64,000 nucleotides of DNA from NCBI GenBank assembly GCA_963702935.1, contig OY969772.1:310001-374000 (forward strand). The letters run 5' to 3'. The notes below the pieces were generated by a model. That model was not told where the DNA came from. It worked only from the letters and a program-made list of their open reading frames with translations, and did no database searches. The DNA comes from DAOTWA01 sp963702935 (GTDB lineage: Bacteria; Chloroflexota; Anaerolineae; Anaerolineales; Anaerolineaceae). Below, one piece after another: positions 42,110-51,302 of the stretch. Both the position numbers and the translations under genes were made by a program. The number at the start of each line of letters is the position of its first letter. The first letter of the stretch is position 1.

Positions 42110-44800
42110 ATGGACTCACAGATCACACAACCTTCCAGAAATTCGCTTCGTCTCCTTTTCTGGGCAGGCGCGCTGGGCGTTACGGCCAGCCTCTTAACGG
42201 CGATCTATGTCTCCGTGCGCGTGTTTATTAACCCGGCTCCTTTTGCCTCCTCGGCCTGGGACATGCGCTGGGCTCTGGCTTTTCTTGGCCTGGTTTTAGT
42301 AAGCGGTCTTTCGATTGGGTTCCGCCGGGGCCGGCTGCTGATTGGCTTGACCGGCGTGGCTATCCTGGGATTGCTTGTCGTCGCCGTCATCCGTAGCGGC
42401 GCCGGCCCGGCTTTCCTGCTGTTGATCTGGTGGATGACGGCCTCCACCGCCTTGGGAAGCTGGCTGCTCACCCGCCTGGCTCTCTCTCTTCCTGCGCTCG
42501 AGCGCTTCCTTCTTAGTCTCACCCTGGGGTTCGGCGGGTTTATGCTCCTCGGCCTGCTCCTGGGGGTCTTGCACCTGTACGAGCCGGCGATTGCCTATGC
42601 CCTGCTGGCCCTCATCACCCTGTTGCTCGTTCCCTCCCTCCTGCGCTCGTTCTATCCGGGTATTTCCGAGGCGCTCCATCGTGGCCGAGAGCTATGGCAA
42701 GACCCGAAGGCCGATCTCAGGTCCTATGCCCTGGCCGGCAGTCTGCTGGCTATTTGCGCCATCGGCCCCTACCTGTGGTCCCTGGCTCCAACCATCCGCT
42801 ATGACGCCTTAACCTACCACCTGGCAGTGCCTGTAGCCTACATCCGCAACCACGGCATGGTCGATCTGGGCACCTTCAATAGCTATTGGGCGCACTACGC
42901 CGAGATGCTGTATACCTATGCTATGCTCCTGCTAGGCCAACCCTTGCCCGGGTTGCTGCACCTGACGGCCGGTCTCCTCACTACCGCGTGGAGCTTCGCA
43001 CTGGGGAAAAGATTGGCCAGCACACGCGCCGGCTTGCTGGCAGGTCTGCTGTTTTTCTCGCTGCCAATGGTCGGCTACGAAACCGGCACCGTTTACATCG
43101 ATTTGTTTGTGGCCCTTTTCATCGTCGCGATGGTCTCTGCGGGCGTAATCTGGTGGCAGAGCGGAGAAATTCGCTGGCTGGCGGTAGCGGGGATCCTCGC
43201 CGGTTTCGCCCTTGGGACAAAGCTGACCGCCGCTCCAATCGTCTTCATTCTCGGGGTATTCCTCGTTCCTGCGCTTGTTCTCCGCTACCGGAAGCTTTCA
43301 ACCGCCCTCACGGGGTTCCTGGCTCTGGCCTTGCCGACCGTCCTGATCACCGCTCCGTGGCTGCTTCGCGATTGGTTGTGGACCGGCAATCCGGTTTACC
43401 CCTTCTTCAATAGCCTTTTCCCCGGCCAAAGCGTGGCCGGCTCTACCTCAGTTGGCTTTCAAGGGGTCAGCTCCAGATTTCTGATTAGAATGGTGCGCTT
43501 GCCCTGGGATTTGATGTTCAATATCCACACCTACGATCACAAATCGCCGGGAGCCGTGCTAGGAGCGCTCCCCTGGCTGGCCTTACCCTGGCTATATCTT
43601 TGGACTCCGGGCTCTTCGTCGAGACAGCGGCGCTGGCATCTTACGTTATTCCTGTTTTCAATCGCCGCCATCCTCGTGCTCTTCGACCTGAATCCCCTGG
43701 CCCGCTACCAGATTCCGCTCTATCCATTGTTCGCCATCTGCGCTGCCTTGAATCTGGATGCGCTCTGGCGCTGGCTCTCTCAATCCTGCTTCAAGGTGGG
43801 CTGGGGCGCGCTTGGCCTGACGCTCCTGCTTGTCTACGTATTTTCCACCCGGCTGGCCTTGACCGTGCGGGCGACGGACTTCCCTGAGCGCTTTCCTCTG
43901 AAGGTCTTTCTGGGTATGGAGACCCCGCAGTCCTTTCTCTCGCGCTCTTTGCCGGTTTACGACACCTTCCAATATTTGAACCAGGTCGACGGCGGGCAGC
44001 ATAAGGTGATCTCCCTGGGGAATGATTTCAAGCTTTACACCACATCGCAAATCGATGGTGTGGGCCTCACCCCAAAGGCCAACCAATTGATCGCCGGCGC
44101 AACCAGCGCCGCAGACCTGGCCAGCCGGCTGGCGGACAACGGATACGATTATCTCCTGGTCAACCAGGCAGAGGTAGAATATAGTCCGGGAAGTTACACC
44201 TTCCCGGCATTGGATCAGGACTTCTTCGATCGATACACCTGGCTGGAATTCGCCAACCAACGTGTGTATCTATACCGTCTGTATCCACAAGGCGTGCCAG
44301 CTTCGTTGCAGTCCAGGAACCTGCTGCAAAACCCCGGTTTCGAGCAAATCGACGCGAACGGGCAGGTAGCAGCCTGGAGCGCCATAGGCGCTCCACGGCC
44401 AGATCACAGCGGAGGCCAGGCGCACAGCGGCGTGGGGACAATCGAACTGCACGGCCCAATCCCGCAGTCCAGCTACAGCTATATCTCCCAAGAAGTGACC
44501 GCGGATGCCAGGAAAGCTTACACCGTGGGCTATTGGGCTCGCTCCGACACCGCCATGTCCCTCATGCTCCAGATCCAATGGCTGGATATAGACCACAAGC
44601 TGATTAGCGAAGAAGTGGAGTGGAAGCCTCTCCAGGCCCAGTGGAGCTGGTATGCGCTGTCCTCCCAGGCGCCGGACGGCGCCAGGTTCGCCCGGGTGTT
44701 TGCCAGCGCATCCGGAGATGGATCGGCCTGGTTCGACGATGTGTGTTTCACCCAGGGGGGCAACTGTCCCGGCGGAGAATCGGTTTTTACCCCACCGTAG
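42110..44800 (+). CDS. ArnT/PMT-like membrane glycosyltransferase with C-terminal carbohydrate-binding-like domain
   Basis: An 896-residue protein. The first 560 residues hold about 12-14 membrane helices with the GT-C external first-loop motif T-I-R-Y-D-A-L-T-Y-H-L-A-V-P, suggesting use of a polyprenyl-phosphate sugar. A soluble region (about 590-730) precedes a jelly-roll-like tail (about 740-885): NLLQNPGFEQIDANGQVAAW and later Y-T-V-G-Y-W-A-R, as in carbohydrate-binding modules. It is likely to modify an external glycan or protein and hold it by the tail. The ATG at 42110 was chosen; a longer frame starts at 42068. An ABC exporter follows. Confidence 0.82.
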   Translation: MDSQITQPSRNSLRLLFWAGALGVTASLLTAIYVSVRVFINPAPFASSAWDMRWALAFLGLVLVSGLSIGFRRGRLLIGLTGVAILGLLVVAVIRSGAGPAFLLLIWWMTASTALGSWLLTRLALSLPALERFLLSLTLGFGGFMLLGLLLGVLHLYEPAIAYALLALITLLLVPSLLRSFYPGISEALHRGRELWQDPKADLRSYALAGSLLAICAIGPYLWSLAPTIRYDALTYHLAVPVAYIRNHGMVDLGTFNSYWAHYAEMLYTYAMLLLGQPLPGLLHLTAGLLTTAWSFALGKRLASTRAGLLAGLLFFSLPMVGYETGTVYIDLFVALFIVAMVSAGVIWWQSGEIRWLAVAGILAGFALGTKLTAAPIVFILGVFLVPALVLRYRKLSTALTGFLALALPTVLITAPWLLRDWLWTGNPVYPFFNSLFPGQSVAGSTSVGFQGVSSRFLIRMVRLPWDLMFNIHTYDHKSPGAVLGALPWLALPWLYLWTPGSSSRQRRWHLTLFLFSIAAILVLFDLNPLARYQIPLYPLFAICAALNLDALWRWLSQSCFKVGWGALGLTLLLVYVFSTRLALTVRATDFPERFPLKVFLGMETPQSFLSRSLPVYDTFQYLNQVDGGQHKVISLGNDFKLYTTSQIDGVGLTPKANQLIAGATSAADLASRLADNGYDYLLVNQAEVEYSPGSYTFPALDQDFFDRYTWLEFANQRVYLYRLYPQGVPASLQSRNLLQNPGFEQIDANGQVAAWSAIGAPRPDHSGGQAHSGVGTIELHGPIPQSSYSYISQEVTADARKAYTVGYWARSDTAMSLMLQIQWLDIDHKLISEEVEWKPLQAQWSWYALSSQAPDGARFARVFASASGDGSAWFDDVCFTQGGNCPGGESVFTPP

Positions 44801-44962
44801 AACCCTGCGGCTGCTCCAACAAGATTAAGAGACCCTCTCAAAACCTCACCCTCCTCATTGATCTGGAGGATGGGCATAAAGCGCCGTACTGTCAATTCTC
44901 CCAACCCGTGATAAAATTCAGCAGGATAGATCAGGATGCAATTATTCATAGAGAGATGAGAA

Positions 44963-45274
44963 ATGGGAATTCGAGAGCAATCTTTAGTGTATGATTCCGC
45001 GCAACTGGCCACGCCGGCTTTGGAAGAAGCTCGTTCCATCTTCCGCTACCGCGGGCTGGTGTTCCAGTTCGTTCGACGCGACCTGGTAGCGCGCTACAAG
45101 CGCTCCGTCCTGGGGGTTGCCTGGACCATGCTCAACCCCCTGGCAACCATGATCATCCTTTCAATCGTTTTCTCGCAGGTCTTTAAGACGGACCGCACCT
45201 TTCCAGTGTATATCATGTCTGGCCTGGTCGTGTGGACCTTTTTCTCGCAAGCCTCTTCCGATTTCCATGTTTAA
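44963..45274 (+). CDS. ABC polysaccharide exporter permease, N-terminal fragment (frameshifted)
   Basis: The first 103 residues of a Wzm/TagG-type ABC-2 permease: VFQFVRRDLVARYKRSVLG leading into W-T-M-L-N-P-L, then two membrane helices ending F-F-S-Q-A-S-S. The natural continuation S-M-F-N-L-I-G-G-V-S-L-L lies in the next frame from 45267, so one extra or missing base near 45255-45266 splits the gene. In the present frame a five-residue false tail ends at the stop. Confidence 0.8.
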   Translation: MGIREQSLVYDSAQLATPALEEARSIFRYRGLVFQFVRRDLVARYKRSVLGVAWTMLNPLATMIILSIVFSQVFKTDRTFPVYIMSGLVVWTFFSQASSDFHV

Positions 45275-45794
45275 CCTGATCGGCGGGGTAAGCCTGCTGC
45301 AACGCATCTTCATGCCGCCCACCGTGTTTGCCGTCTCCGCCATCGGCAATGGGCTGATCAACCTGCTAATCTCCTTGATCCCGCTCTCTTTGGTCATGCT
45401 GGTGTTGGGCGTTCCCCTGCATCTATCGCTCCTGTTCCTGCCAGTGCCCATCCTGGCCCTGGCCATGTTTTCGCTGGGAGTTGGGCTGTTGGTCTCCACA
45501 TTGGCAGTCTACTTCCGCGATGTTACCGCGCTCTACCAGGTAGTACTGACCGCGTGGATGTATCTCACCCCGATCATCTACCCGGAAGACCTGCTAAGGC
45601 CCGATTTCCGCTTCTGGGTCAGCTTATTGAATCCCGTATGGCCCATCGTGCATTTATTCCGTGTGCCTCTGTATGATGGGCTCTGGCCTTCATGGTCAGA
45701 GACATGGCCGCCGCTCTTATTAGGCTTGATCGTCTTGATCCTGGGCTGGGTAGTCTTCACCTCGAAATCTAAAGAGTTCCCTTACCGCATCTAA
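45267..45794 (+). CDS. ABC polysaccharide exporter permease, C-terminal fragment (frameshifted)
   Basis: The remaining ~175 residues of the Wzm-type permease: MFNLIGGVSLLQRIFMPPTV, then four membrane helices and Y-L-T-P-I-I-Y-P, the usual ABC-2 polysaccharide-exporter motif. The ATG at 45267 is almost certainly internal, with no ribosome-binding site of its own. With the base corrected, the whole protein would be about 275 residues, normal for the family, and would pair with the ATPase two bases downstream. Confidence 0.8.
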   Translation: MFNLIGGVSLLQRIFMPPTVFAVSAIGNGLINLLISLIPLSLVMLVLGVPLHLSLLFLPVPILALAMFSLGVGLLVSTLAVYFRDVTALYQVVLTAWMYLTPIIYPEDLLRPDFRFWVSLLNPVWPIVHLFRVPLYDGLWPSWSETWPPLLLGLIVLILGWVVFTSKSKEFPYRI

Positions 45795-45796
45795 CT

Positions 45797-46609
45797 ATGA
45801 ATTTACCCCCCTTACACCCTGGCGAGGTCATTCGTCTGGAAAATGTGGCCGTCCGCTACCGCGTTCCACACGAGCGCATCGGGACGTTCAAAGAGTACGC
45901 CATCCGCTGGATGCAGCGCAAGGTACATTACGAAAGCTTCCTGGCGCTCAAGGATGCCAACCTCTCGGTGAGCCAGGGCGAGGCATTTGGGCTGATTGGG
46001 AGAAATGGCGCCGGTAAAAGCACTCTGCTCAAACTGGTTGCCCGTGTGCTGCCGCCCAGCTCAGGGCGCGTGCTGGTGCGCGGACGGGTAGCGCCGCTCC
46101 TGGAGCTGGGTGCCGGCTTTCACGCGGACCTGACGGGGCGCGAAAATATCTTCCTGAACGGCGCTTTGCTCGGCTTCTCTCACAAACAAATGGAGGAAAA
46201 ATTCGAGCGCATCGTAGACTTTGCCGAGTTGTGGGAATTCATCGACGCCCCGCTGCGCACGTTCTCCTCTGGGATGATCGCCCGCCTGGGCTTCGCCGTG
46301 GCTACCGACACTCAGCCGGACGTCTTGATCGTGGACGAGATCCTGGGAGTGGGAGACGAAGCCTTTCAGAAGAAGTGCGCCGGGCGTATCGCCTCATTCC
46401 GCGAGAAAGGCACTACCATCCTGTTGGTCTCACACGACATGGAGACGGTGCTGAATATGTGCACCCGGGCGGCGTACCTCGAGCGTGGGGTGATCCGGTA
46501 CACAGGAGACGTGCATGCGGCAGTGGAGAATTATCGTAGCGGACAAATCTCAACCGCTGAAGAAATAGGCGGGGTGGTCGCAGGGGCCTCTGCCACACAG
46601 TCCCGCTAA
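45797..46609 (+). CDS. ABC polysaccharide exporter ATP-binding protein (Wzt/TagH-like)
   Basis: A 270-residue ATPase. Walker A is GRNGAGKS (68-75); the Q-loop region has G-A-G-F-H-A-D-L-T-G-R-E-N-I, the signature is F-S-S-G-M-I-A-R-L, and Walker B is LIVDEILGVGDE. The N-terminal segment with V-A-V-R-Y-R-V-P-H-E-R is diagnostic of Wzt/TagH-type polysaccharide exporters. It stops soon after the NBD, so the C-terminal sugar-cap-binding domain of long Wzt proteins is absent. It follows the permease by 2 bases. The AT-richer island starts after it. Confidence 0.88.
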   Translation: MNLPPLHPGEVIRLENVAVRYRVPHERIGTFKEYAIRWMQRKVHYESFLALKDANLSVSQGEAFGLIGRNGAGKSTLLKLVARVLPPSSGRVLVRGRVAPLLELGAGFHADLTGRENIFLNGALLGFSHKQMEEKFERIVDFAELWEFIDAPLRTFSSGMIARLGFAVATDTQPDVLIVDEILGVGDEAFQKKCAGRIASFREKGTTILLVSHDMETVLNMCTRAAYLERGVIRYTGDVHAAVENYRSGQISTAEEIGGVVAGASATQSR

Positions 46610-46923
46610 ACACGCCACACACCTGTACAGATAGGTAGCGTCAATCCCTCACGCCCGCCCACGGCTGAACTGCCAAAGCCTCAAAATATGTTAGCGAGTT
46701 AGCCGTCCCATTGCGATTATCTTCTTGTCATGGCAGTTCAACCGACTCGCTTAAGCTGGCAGAGGCATTCTGGTGTCCAGGATCAAGCATTTCGAGACCA
46801 CATCCTACAGAGCCATAAGGTTCTCCATGCATAGCGCCCTCTTTGCCTGAGACGCTACAAGCTTCGCTCCATCTCAATGTGACCGACTACCAGTAGAGCT
46901 ATACATAGGAGTTAGAATCGATT
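46610..46923. other. 314-base gap with interleaved inverted repeats
   Basis: No gene is supported. A perfect 10-bp pair TGAACTGCCA (46666-46675) and TGGCAGTTCA (46731-46740) is interleaved with a 7-bp pair AGCGAGT (46693-46699) and ACTCGCT (46745-46751), an H-type pseudoknot arrangement. TAGGAG lies just before the ATG at 46924. It marks the left edge of the AT-richer island. Confidence 0.45.
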
Positions 46924-49110
46924 ATGGAATTCACTGGTGAAAGATATTTGCCGATCTTGGATACTGCCGACATTAGTTATGAGCATTGGCATCGTTATCT
47001 ATATGCCAGCCAATTTGTAAAGGGCAAAATCATTGTAGATATTGGCTGTGGTGAAGGGTATGGGAGTTTTCTGCTCGCCCAAAACGCACAGCGGGTATTC
47101 GCGATAGACAATAACTACGATACCATTAAACTGGCTGCCAACAAGTATACGGCGGATAACCTCGAATTCAAAGTGGGGTCACTCAGCTCCATTCCAATTG
47201 AAGGTGAGAGCATTCTGGATGGTATTATTTCCTTCGAAAGCATCGAGCACATTGATGAAAAGGAGCAAGAAGCTTTCTTGGGAGAAGTTAAAAGGCTGTT
47301 GAAGCCTGAAGGGTTTCTGCTAATATCCACGCCCAATAAAATGGTCTATAGTGATAAAACTGGTTATAAGAATAAATTCCACCAAAGGGAGTTTTATACC
47401 CAGGAATTCCACGCCTTTCTTCAAAAGTATTTCACCCACATCAAATTGCTTGGGCAAAAAGTCTATCCAGTCTCTTATATCTGGGACCCTCACGATGCTC
47501 GAGGAAATCTTGCCGAATACAGGTTGATGAAGACGGAGCTGGGCTTTAGGCCGACGGATGAGCCAAAATCGTCGCGCTATATCGTTGCATGGTGCTCCGA
47601 CGCAGAGCTCCCTTCTGTTTCCGCTTCTCTATTAGTTGATCTCTCAGAGAGTTCCTTCAAGGATCGTGACGATCAGATTAGCACATTGCAAGATCAACTG
47701 AAAGAAAAAGACAACCAGGCACGGGTATATTCGACGAATCTGAAGGAGCGCGAGCAGCAGGTGCAAGCCGCAACGATCAAGCGGGAGGAAAAGGCAAGAG
47801 AAGCTGAAGCTTTTTCACGCCAGATTATCGAGATAAAGAGCAGCACTGCGTGGAAACTGATCCAAGGAATGTGGCAAGCCAGGTTGCACCTGGCTCCACG
47901 TGGGAGCCGGCGTGAACGATTCGTGCGCCTGGCGATCCGCTCGCTGGTAGTCCTAAAAAATGAGGGTGGGAGGGCGTTTATCCGGGCGACCCTACGAAAA
48001 ATTGCTTTACACAGCAATATCAACCTGCCCGCCAGGACATACTCTTTTACCCCCGAAACAGACACAATTTCGGCCATTAAGCAGATCGAGGATTCGGGGC
48101 TCTTTGATAACCAATGGTACATCGAACAATATCCGGATGTGAAGGATTTTGGAATGACCCCCCTGATGCACTATTTAAAAATTGGCGCATCACAAGGATA
48201 CAACCCCAATCCGCTTATTAATACGTCTATTTACTCAAAGGCGCATGGGATAAGCCCGGAAAACACGCTGGCCCATTTCTATGATAGCCGAGTTTCGTTA
48301 TCCCCTGGCGCCTATAAAGATCCGGACGTTCTTTTTTCGATTCAACGCCTCTATAAGATGAATACGGACACCGAATGCCTTAATGACCGGCGTTCAGGCC
48401 AAAGACGTTTCGCCGTATTCCTTCAGTGTGGCTCCGGCTCAGTCCATACCCGGTGGTTTCGTGACGAACCAAGGCCTTGGGATTTTATCGTCAATCATTA
48501 TGACGATACCTATGTTGGCAAAATCTCTTGCGATGCAGAGTTCCGGCAAGTAGGCCTATTACCGGGAACTAAATTCACTTTCTTTTACACGCTGCTGACA
48601 AAATGGCCCCAGTTTGTTTCCAATTATGAGTATGTCTTATTACTCGATGACGACATCGTCTTAGATGAGACAGATATAACCAAACTGTTTACGATCTCCC
48701 AATCTCACACTTTAGACCTGGCACAGGCGAGCCTTTCATCCGATTCGTATGGTGCTCATCCCGTATTCAGATGTTCAGGATCTAGAGGGTTGAGGTATGT
48801 AAATGCTGTCGAGATTATGATGCCCATCCTTTCTCAACGCGCCATAAGAATTGGAACGCACTTATTCAATCAAACGATAAGTGGCTGGGGGCTCGATGTT
48901 GCGCTTGGAAGCTTGGTCAAAGAACAAGCTAACGGCAGGGCCGCAGTGATCGACGATATCGTTGCTACCCACAAGCGGCCGATTGATGTCGAAAAAGGCG
49001 CCTTCTATACAATGCTTCACGATTCTCTTATTTACCCTGAAATTGAATTAACCCATCTTCAGAAACTTTATGATGTCCATACCACATTCTTTGAGTTGGA
49101 TAACGATTAG
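46924..49110 (+). CDS. Methyltransferase / sugar-modifying multi-domain protein with DUF707-like C-terminus
   Basis: A 728-residue protein. Residues 30-150 are a class I SAM methyltransferase (VDIGCGEGYGSFLLA). Residues 245-300 form a coiled coil, and 305-350 a linker with S-S-T-A-W-K-L-I-Q-G-M-W and L-A-P-R-G-S. Residues 385-450 hold the FDNQWYIEQYPDVKDFGMTP repeat domain of polysaccharide enzymes. The C-terminus (about 475-725) resembles DUF707: F-F-Y-T-L-L-T-K-W-P and L-L-L-D-D-D-I-V-L-D, a GT-A-like metal motif. It could methylate and elongate one chain end. Codon use is AT-richer than outside the island. Confidence 0.75.
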   Translation: MEFTGERYLPILDTADISYEHWHRYLYASQFVKGKIIVDIGCGEGYGSFLLAQNAQRVFAIDNNYDTIKLAANKYTADNLEFKVGSLSSIPIEGESILDGIISFESIEHIDEKEQEAFLGEVKRLLKPEGFLLISTPNKMVYSDKTGYKNKFHQREFYTQEFHAFLQKYFTHIKLLGQKVYPVSYIWDPHDARGNLAEYRLMKTELGFRPTDEPKSSRYIVAWCSDAELPSVSASLLVDLSESSFKDRDDQISTLQDQLKEKDNQARVYSTNLKEREQQVQAATIKREEKAREAEAFSRQIIEIKSSTAWKLIQGMWQARLHLAPRGSRRERFVRLAIRSLVVLKNEGGRAFIRATLRKIALHSNINLPARTYSFTPETDTISAIKQIEDSGLFDNQWYIEQYPDVKDFGMTPLMHYLKIGASQGYNPNPLINTSIYSKAHGISPENTLAHFYDSRVSLSPGAYKDPDVLFSIQRLYKMNTDTECLNDRRSGQRRFAVFLQCGSGSVHTRWFRDEPRPWDFIVNHYDDTYVGKISCDAEFRQVGLLPGTKFTFFYTLLTKWPQFVSNYEYVLLLDDDIVLDETDITKLFTISQSHTLDLAQASLSSDSYGAHPVFRCSGSRGLRYVNAVEIMMPILSQRAIRIGTHLFNQTISGWGLDVALGSLVKEQANGRAAVIDDIVATHKRPIDVEKGAFYTMLHDSLIYPEIELTHLQKLYDVHTTFFELDND

Positions 49111-49133
49111 AATTAATGAGGTTGGAGGCTTTA

Positions 49134-50408
49134 ATGTTTGACCCAATTCAGTTGACGAGTATCTATAAGCCTGACATGTCAGAAGAAGTAAAAAAAGGAA
49201 TGCTGACTGTTGCAATATCACTGGTAAAAAATGAAGGGGACATCATAGAAACGTGGATTTCTCACATTAGTGAGTTATTTGACATGGTTTATATTGTGGA
49301 TCATTCATCCATGGATGGGACCAGGGAATTCCTCGCCGAGGTCGCAAAAGCCCGGGGAAATATTCACCTAATGAGCTTTGAAGACCCGGGATATTTTCAA
49401 GCAGAGATCACGAATTGTCTGGCCGAAATGGCCGCACAGGATTGCCCCAATGCCTGGATATTTCCTCTTGATGCTGACGAATTCCTATCTATCCAGGGTA
49501 AAGCTGAATTTTTAGCGTTAGTCAAAAGCTTACAGACAGATCGTGCGCTTCAACTCTATTGGAAAAACTGCATACCGATGTCTCTTGAAACGGATGAACA
49601 GTTTGCAGCTCTATCGCCATGTCTTGTACCGCCCCATAGAGGCGCATTCAGGAAGCTTGCCGTACATTCCGCTGCTTATAGGAACAAGGGATACCGCTTC
49701 ACGCAGGGAAACCATGAGATGCAAGATGGCTCAGGGAAATTAATGGATCAAGATTTCATACTGGATTTTGCTGAAATCTATCACGTGCCCATTCGTAGCC
49801 TGGATCATTTTGCTTTCAAATGTATTCAAGGGAACCTGGCTTACGACGCGCTTCCACAAGAGCGTAAAGATAGCAACCAGGGTTCTCATTGGAAAAATAT
49901 GGTGGTAAAAGTTGTTCAAGAGGGTACTCTAGACCTCAATGTGATTCGCAAGTTTATCGCGAATTACGGTCAGCCCTATCTCGAAAACAATATTGACTTA
50001 ACCATTTATGGCTTTATAGATTCCGGTTGGATTTGTAACCCACTCGACATTGCCTATTCACCCCTAACCAGGTTCCCTCGTCACCACACATTTTTTACGA
50101 TGACCCGACGTATCCTGGAGAAATACAATAACCAGGAGCTGGAAAATTTCCAGGAGATTGTAAGCAAGGGGAATACAACCGCAGAGATAGAAAAATTCCG
50201 TGAACGCCTCAATTGCGCAGACTCTCAAAAGTTTGCTCATTTAGCCCCAATATCCACCTCTGTATCCGCTGAAGAATTGGAAACCATTTCAGAAATAGAG
50301 CTCATTGACCAATTCACTTCACAAGCCTTCACCTATCACGAAAGTCCGGTCATATCTACATGGGAGTTCTCATATCCCCTTCTTATTCTGCCTGTTGAAT
50401 TTTATTAA
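49134..50408 (+). CDS. GT2-like glycosyltransferase (Glyco_tranf_2_4/GT92-like)
   Basis: A 424-residue GT-A-like enzyme. It starts with VAISLVKNEGDIIETWISHI and V-Y-I-V-D-H-S-S-M-D-G-T-R, has the metal motif IFPLDADEFL (about 110-125), and a Y-H-V-P-I-R-S-x-x-H-F-A-F-K segment typical of the family. GGAGG is 5 bases before the ATG at 49134; the upstream ATG at 49116 is not preferred. Its last 35 residues overlap the start of the methyltransferase gene in another frame. The two may be one fusion gene with a frameshift near 50330-50400. Confidence 0.72.
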   Translation: MFDPIQLTSIYKPDMSEEVKKGMLTVAISLVKNEGDIIETWISHISELFDMVYIVDHSSMDGTREFLAEVAKARGNIHLMSFEDPGYFQAEITNCLAEMAAQDCPNAWIFPLDADEFLSIQGKAEFLALVKSLQTDRALQLYWKNCIPMSLETDEQFAALSPCLVPPHRGAFRKLAVHSAAYRNKGYRFTQGNHEMQDGSGKLMDQDFILDFAEIYHVPIRSLDHFAFKCIQGNLAYDALPQERKDSNQGSHWKNMVVKVVQEGTLDLNVIRKFIANYGQPYLENNIDLTIYGFIDSGWICNPLDIAYSPLTRFPRHHTFFTMTRRILEKYNNQELENFQEIVSKGNTTAEIEKFRERLNCADSQKFAHLAPISTSVSAEELETISEIELIDQFTSQAFTYHESPVISTWEFSYPLLILPVEFY

Positions 50409-51006
50409 ACCAAGGCGGTTCGTGGAGCTAGGAACACATTACGGGAATTGCTTTTTCGCGGCATGCCAATTTACACGGGATATGCAACTTGACACAAAAT
50501 GTATCGCAGTTGATACTTGGAAAGGAGATGAACATGTCGGATACTACGAGAAAGATGTATTCGAAGAGTTCACCCATCTATTGAGAAACCATTATCAAGG
50601 TTACGGAAAATACATTCGCAAGACTTTTTCCGAAGCCAGTGCTCAATTTGAACCCGGCTCTATCGACCTTTTGCATATTGACGGCTTACATACTTATGAG
50701 GCAGTTGCGCGTGATTTTGAGGCCTGGTTGCCAAAGCTGTCTGATCGCGGTGTTGTCATGTTGCATGATACCTTTGAGTTCGAAAGGGACTTTGGAGTTT
50801 GGAAATTATGGGATGAGGCCAGAGCCCAATATCCGGGGTTCAGTTTTGAGCATGGGCATGGACTTGGCGTGTTATTAGTTGGAAGTAATCCCCCACCGCT
50901 TGTCCGAAAATTGTTCGAGCTGCTTGGGCAGCCCGATTATGCTGCTTTCTTTAAATTCTTTTTCTCTCAAGTGGGAGGACTTTCCTCCACAAGAAAAGAC
51001 ATATAG
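50305..51006 (+). CDS. Class I SAM methyltransferase (Methyltransf_24/CmcI-like)
   Basis: A 233-residue methyltransferase. HIPFLFCLLNFIKPRRFVEL leads into G-T-H-Y-G-N, the SAM-binding loop; L-L-H-I-D-G-L-H-T-Y-E-A-V and G-V-V-M-L-H-D-T-F-E are the usual later motifs, giving a metal-dependent-type methyltransferase as found with sugar and antibiotic genes. It overlaps the preceding glycosyltransferase by 104 bases and lacks a clear ribosome-binding site, so it could be the second half of a fused protein. It may methylate a glycan sugar; the acceptor is unknown. Confidence 0.75.
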   Translation: MTNSLHKPSPITKVRSYLHGSSHIPFLFCLLNFIKPRRFVELGTHYGNCFFAACQFTRDMQLDTKCIAVDTWKGDEHVGYYEKDVFEEFTHLLRNHYQGYGKYIRKTFSEASAQFEPGSIDLLHIDGLHTYEAVARDFEAWLPKLSDRGVVMLHDTFEFERDFGVWKLWDEARAQYPGFSFEHGHGLGVLLVGSNPPPLVRKLFELLGQPDYAAFFKFFFSQVGGLSSTRKDI

Positions 51007-51302
51007 AATATATGAGTTCGCGTTGAGCTCATATCCGAGGGTTCGCCCAGGCCGGTATGTGCAGCCCGGCGACAAATAGAAGTAGGTCATCGATATCGTG
51101 TGAAGGCCCATTTCCCTTGTCCGTTGCGCTTGATAACCAGGAATTTGGTGAGGCGTACCCTGAGCATGTCAGCAAGCCCTTGGCTTTATCGTGAATGTTC
51201 AGGATTAGATTGCGGCGCGGGAGGCAGAAGGTCCTTTTAGTTTCGCAACGTCCCCCTTCGCTGCTCTAACATAACTCGTGCTCATATCAAGGAGATAAAA
51301 CC

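Noticed and set aside
51007..51302. Gap after the methyltransferase tested for a small gene or RNA
   Set aside because: No open frame with start signal, tRNA or stable hairpin with T-run was found.
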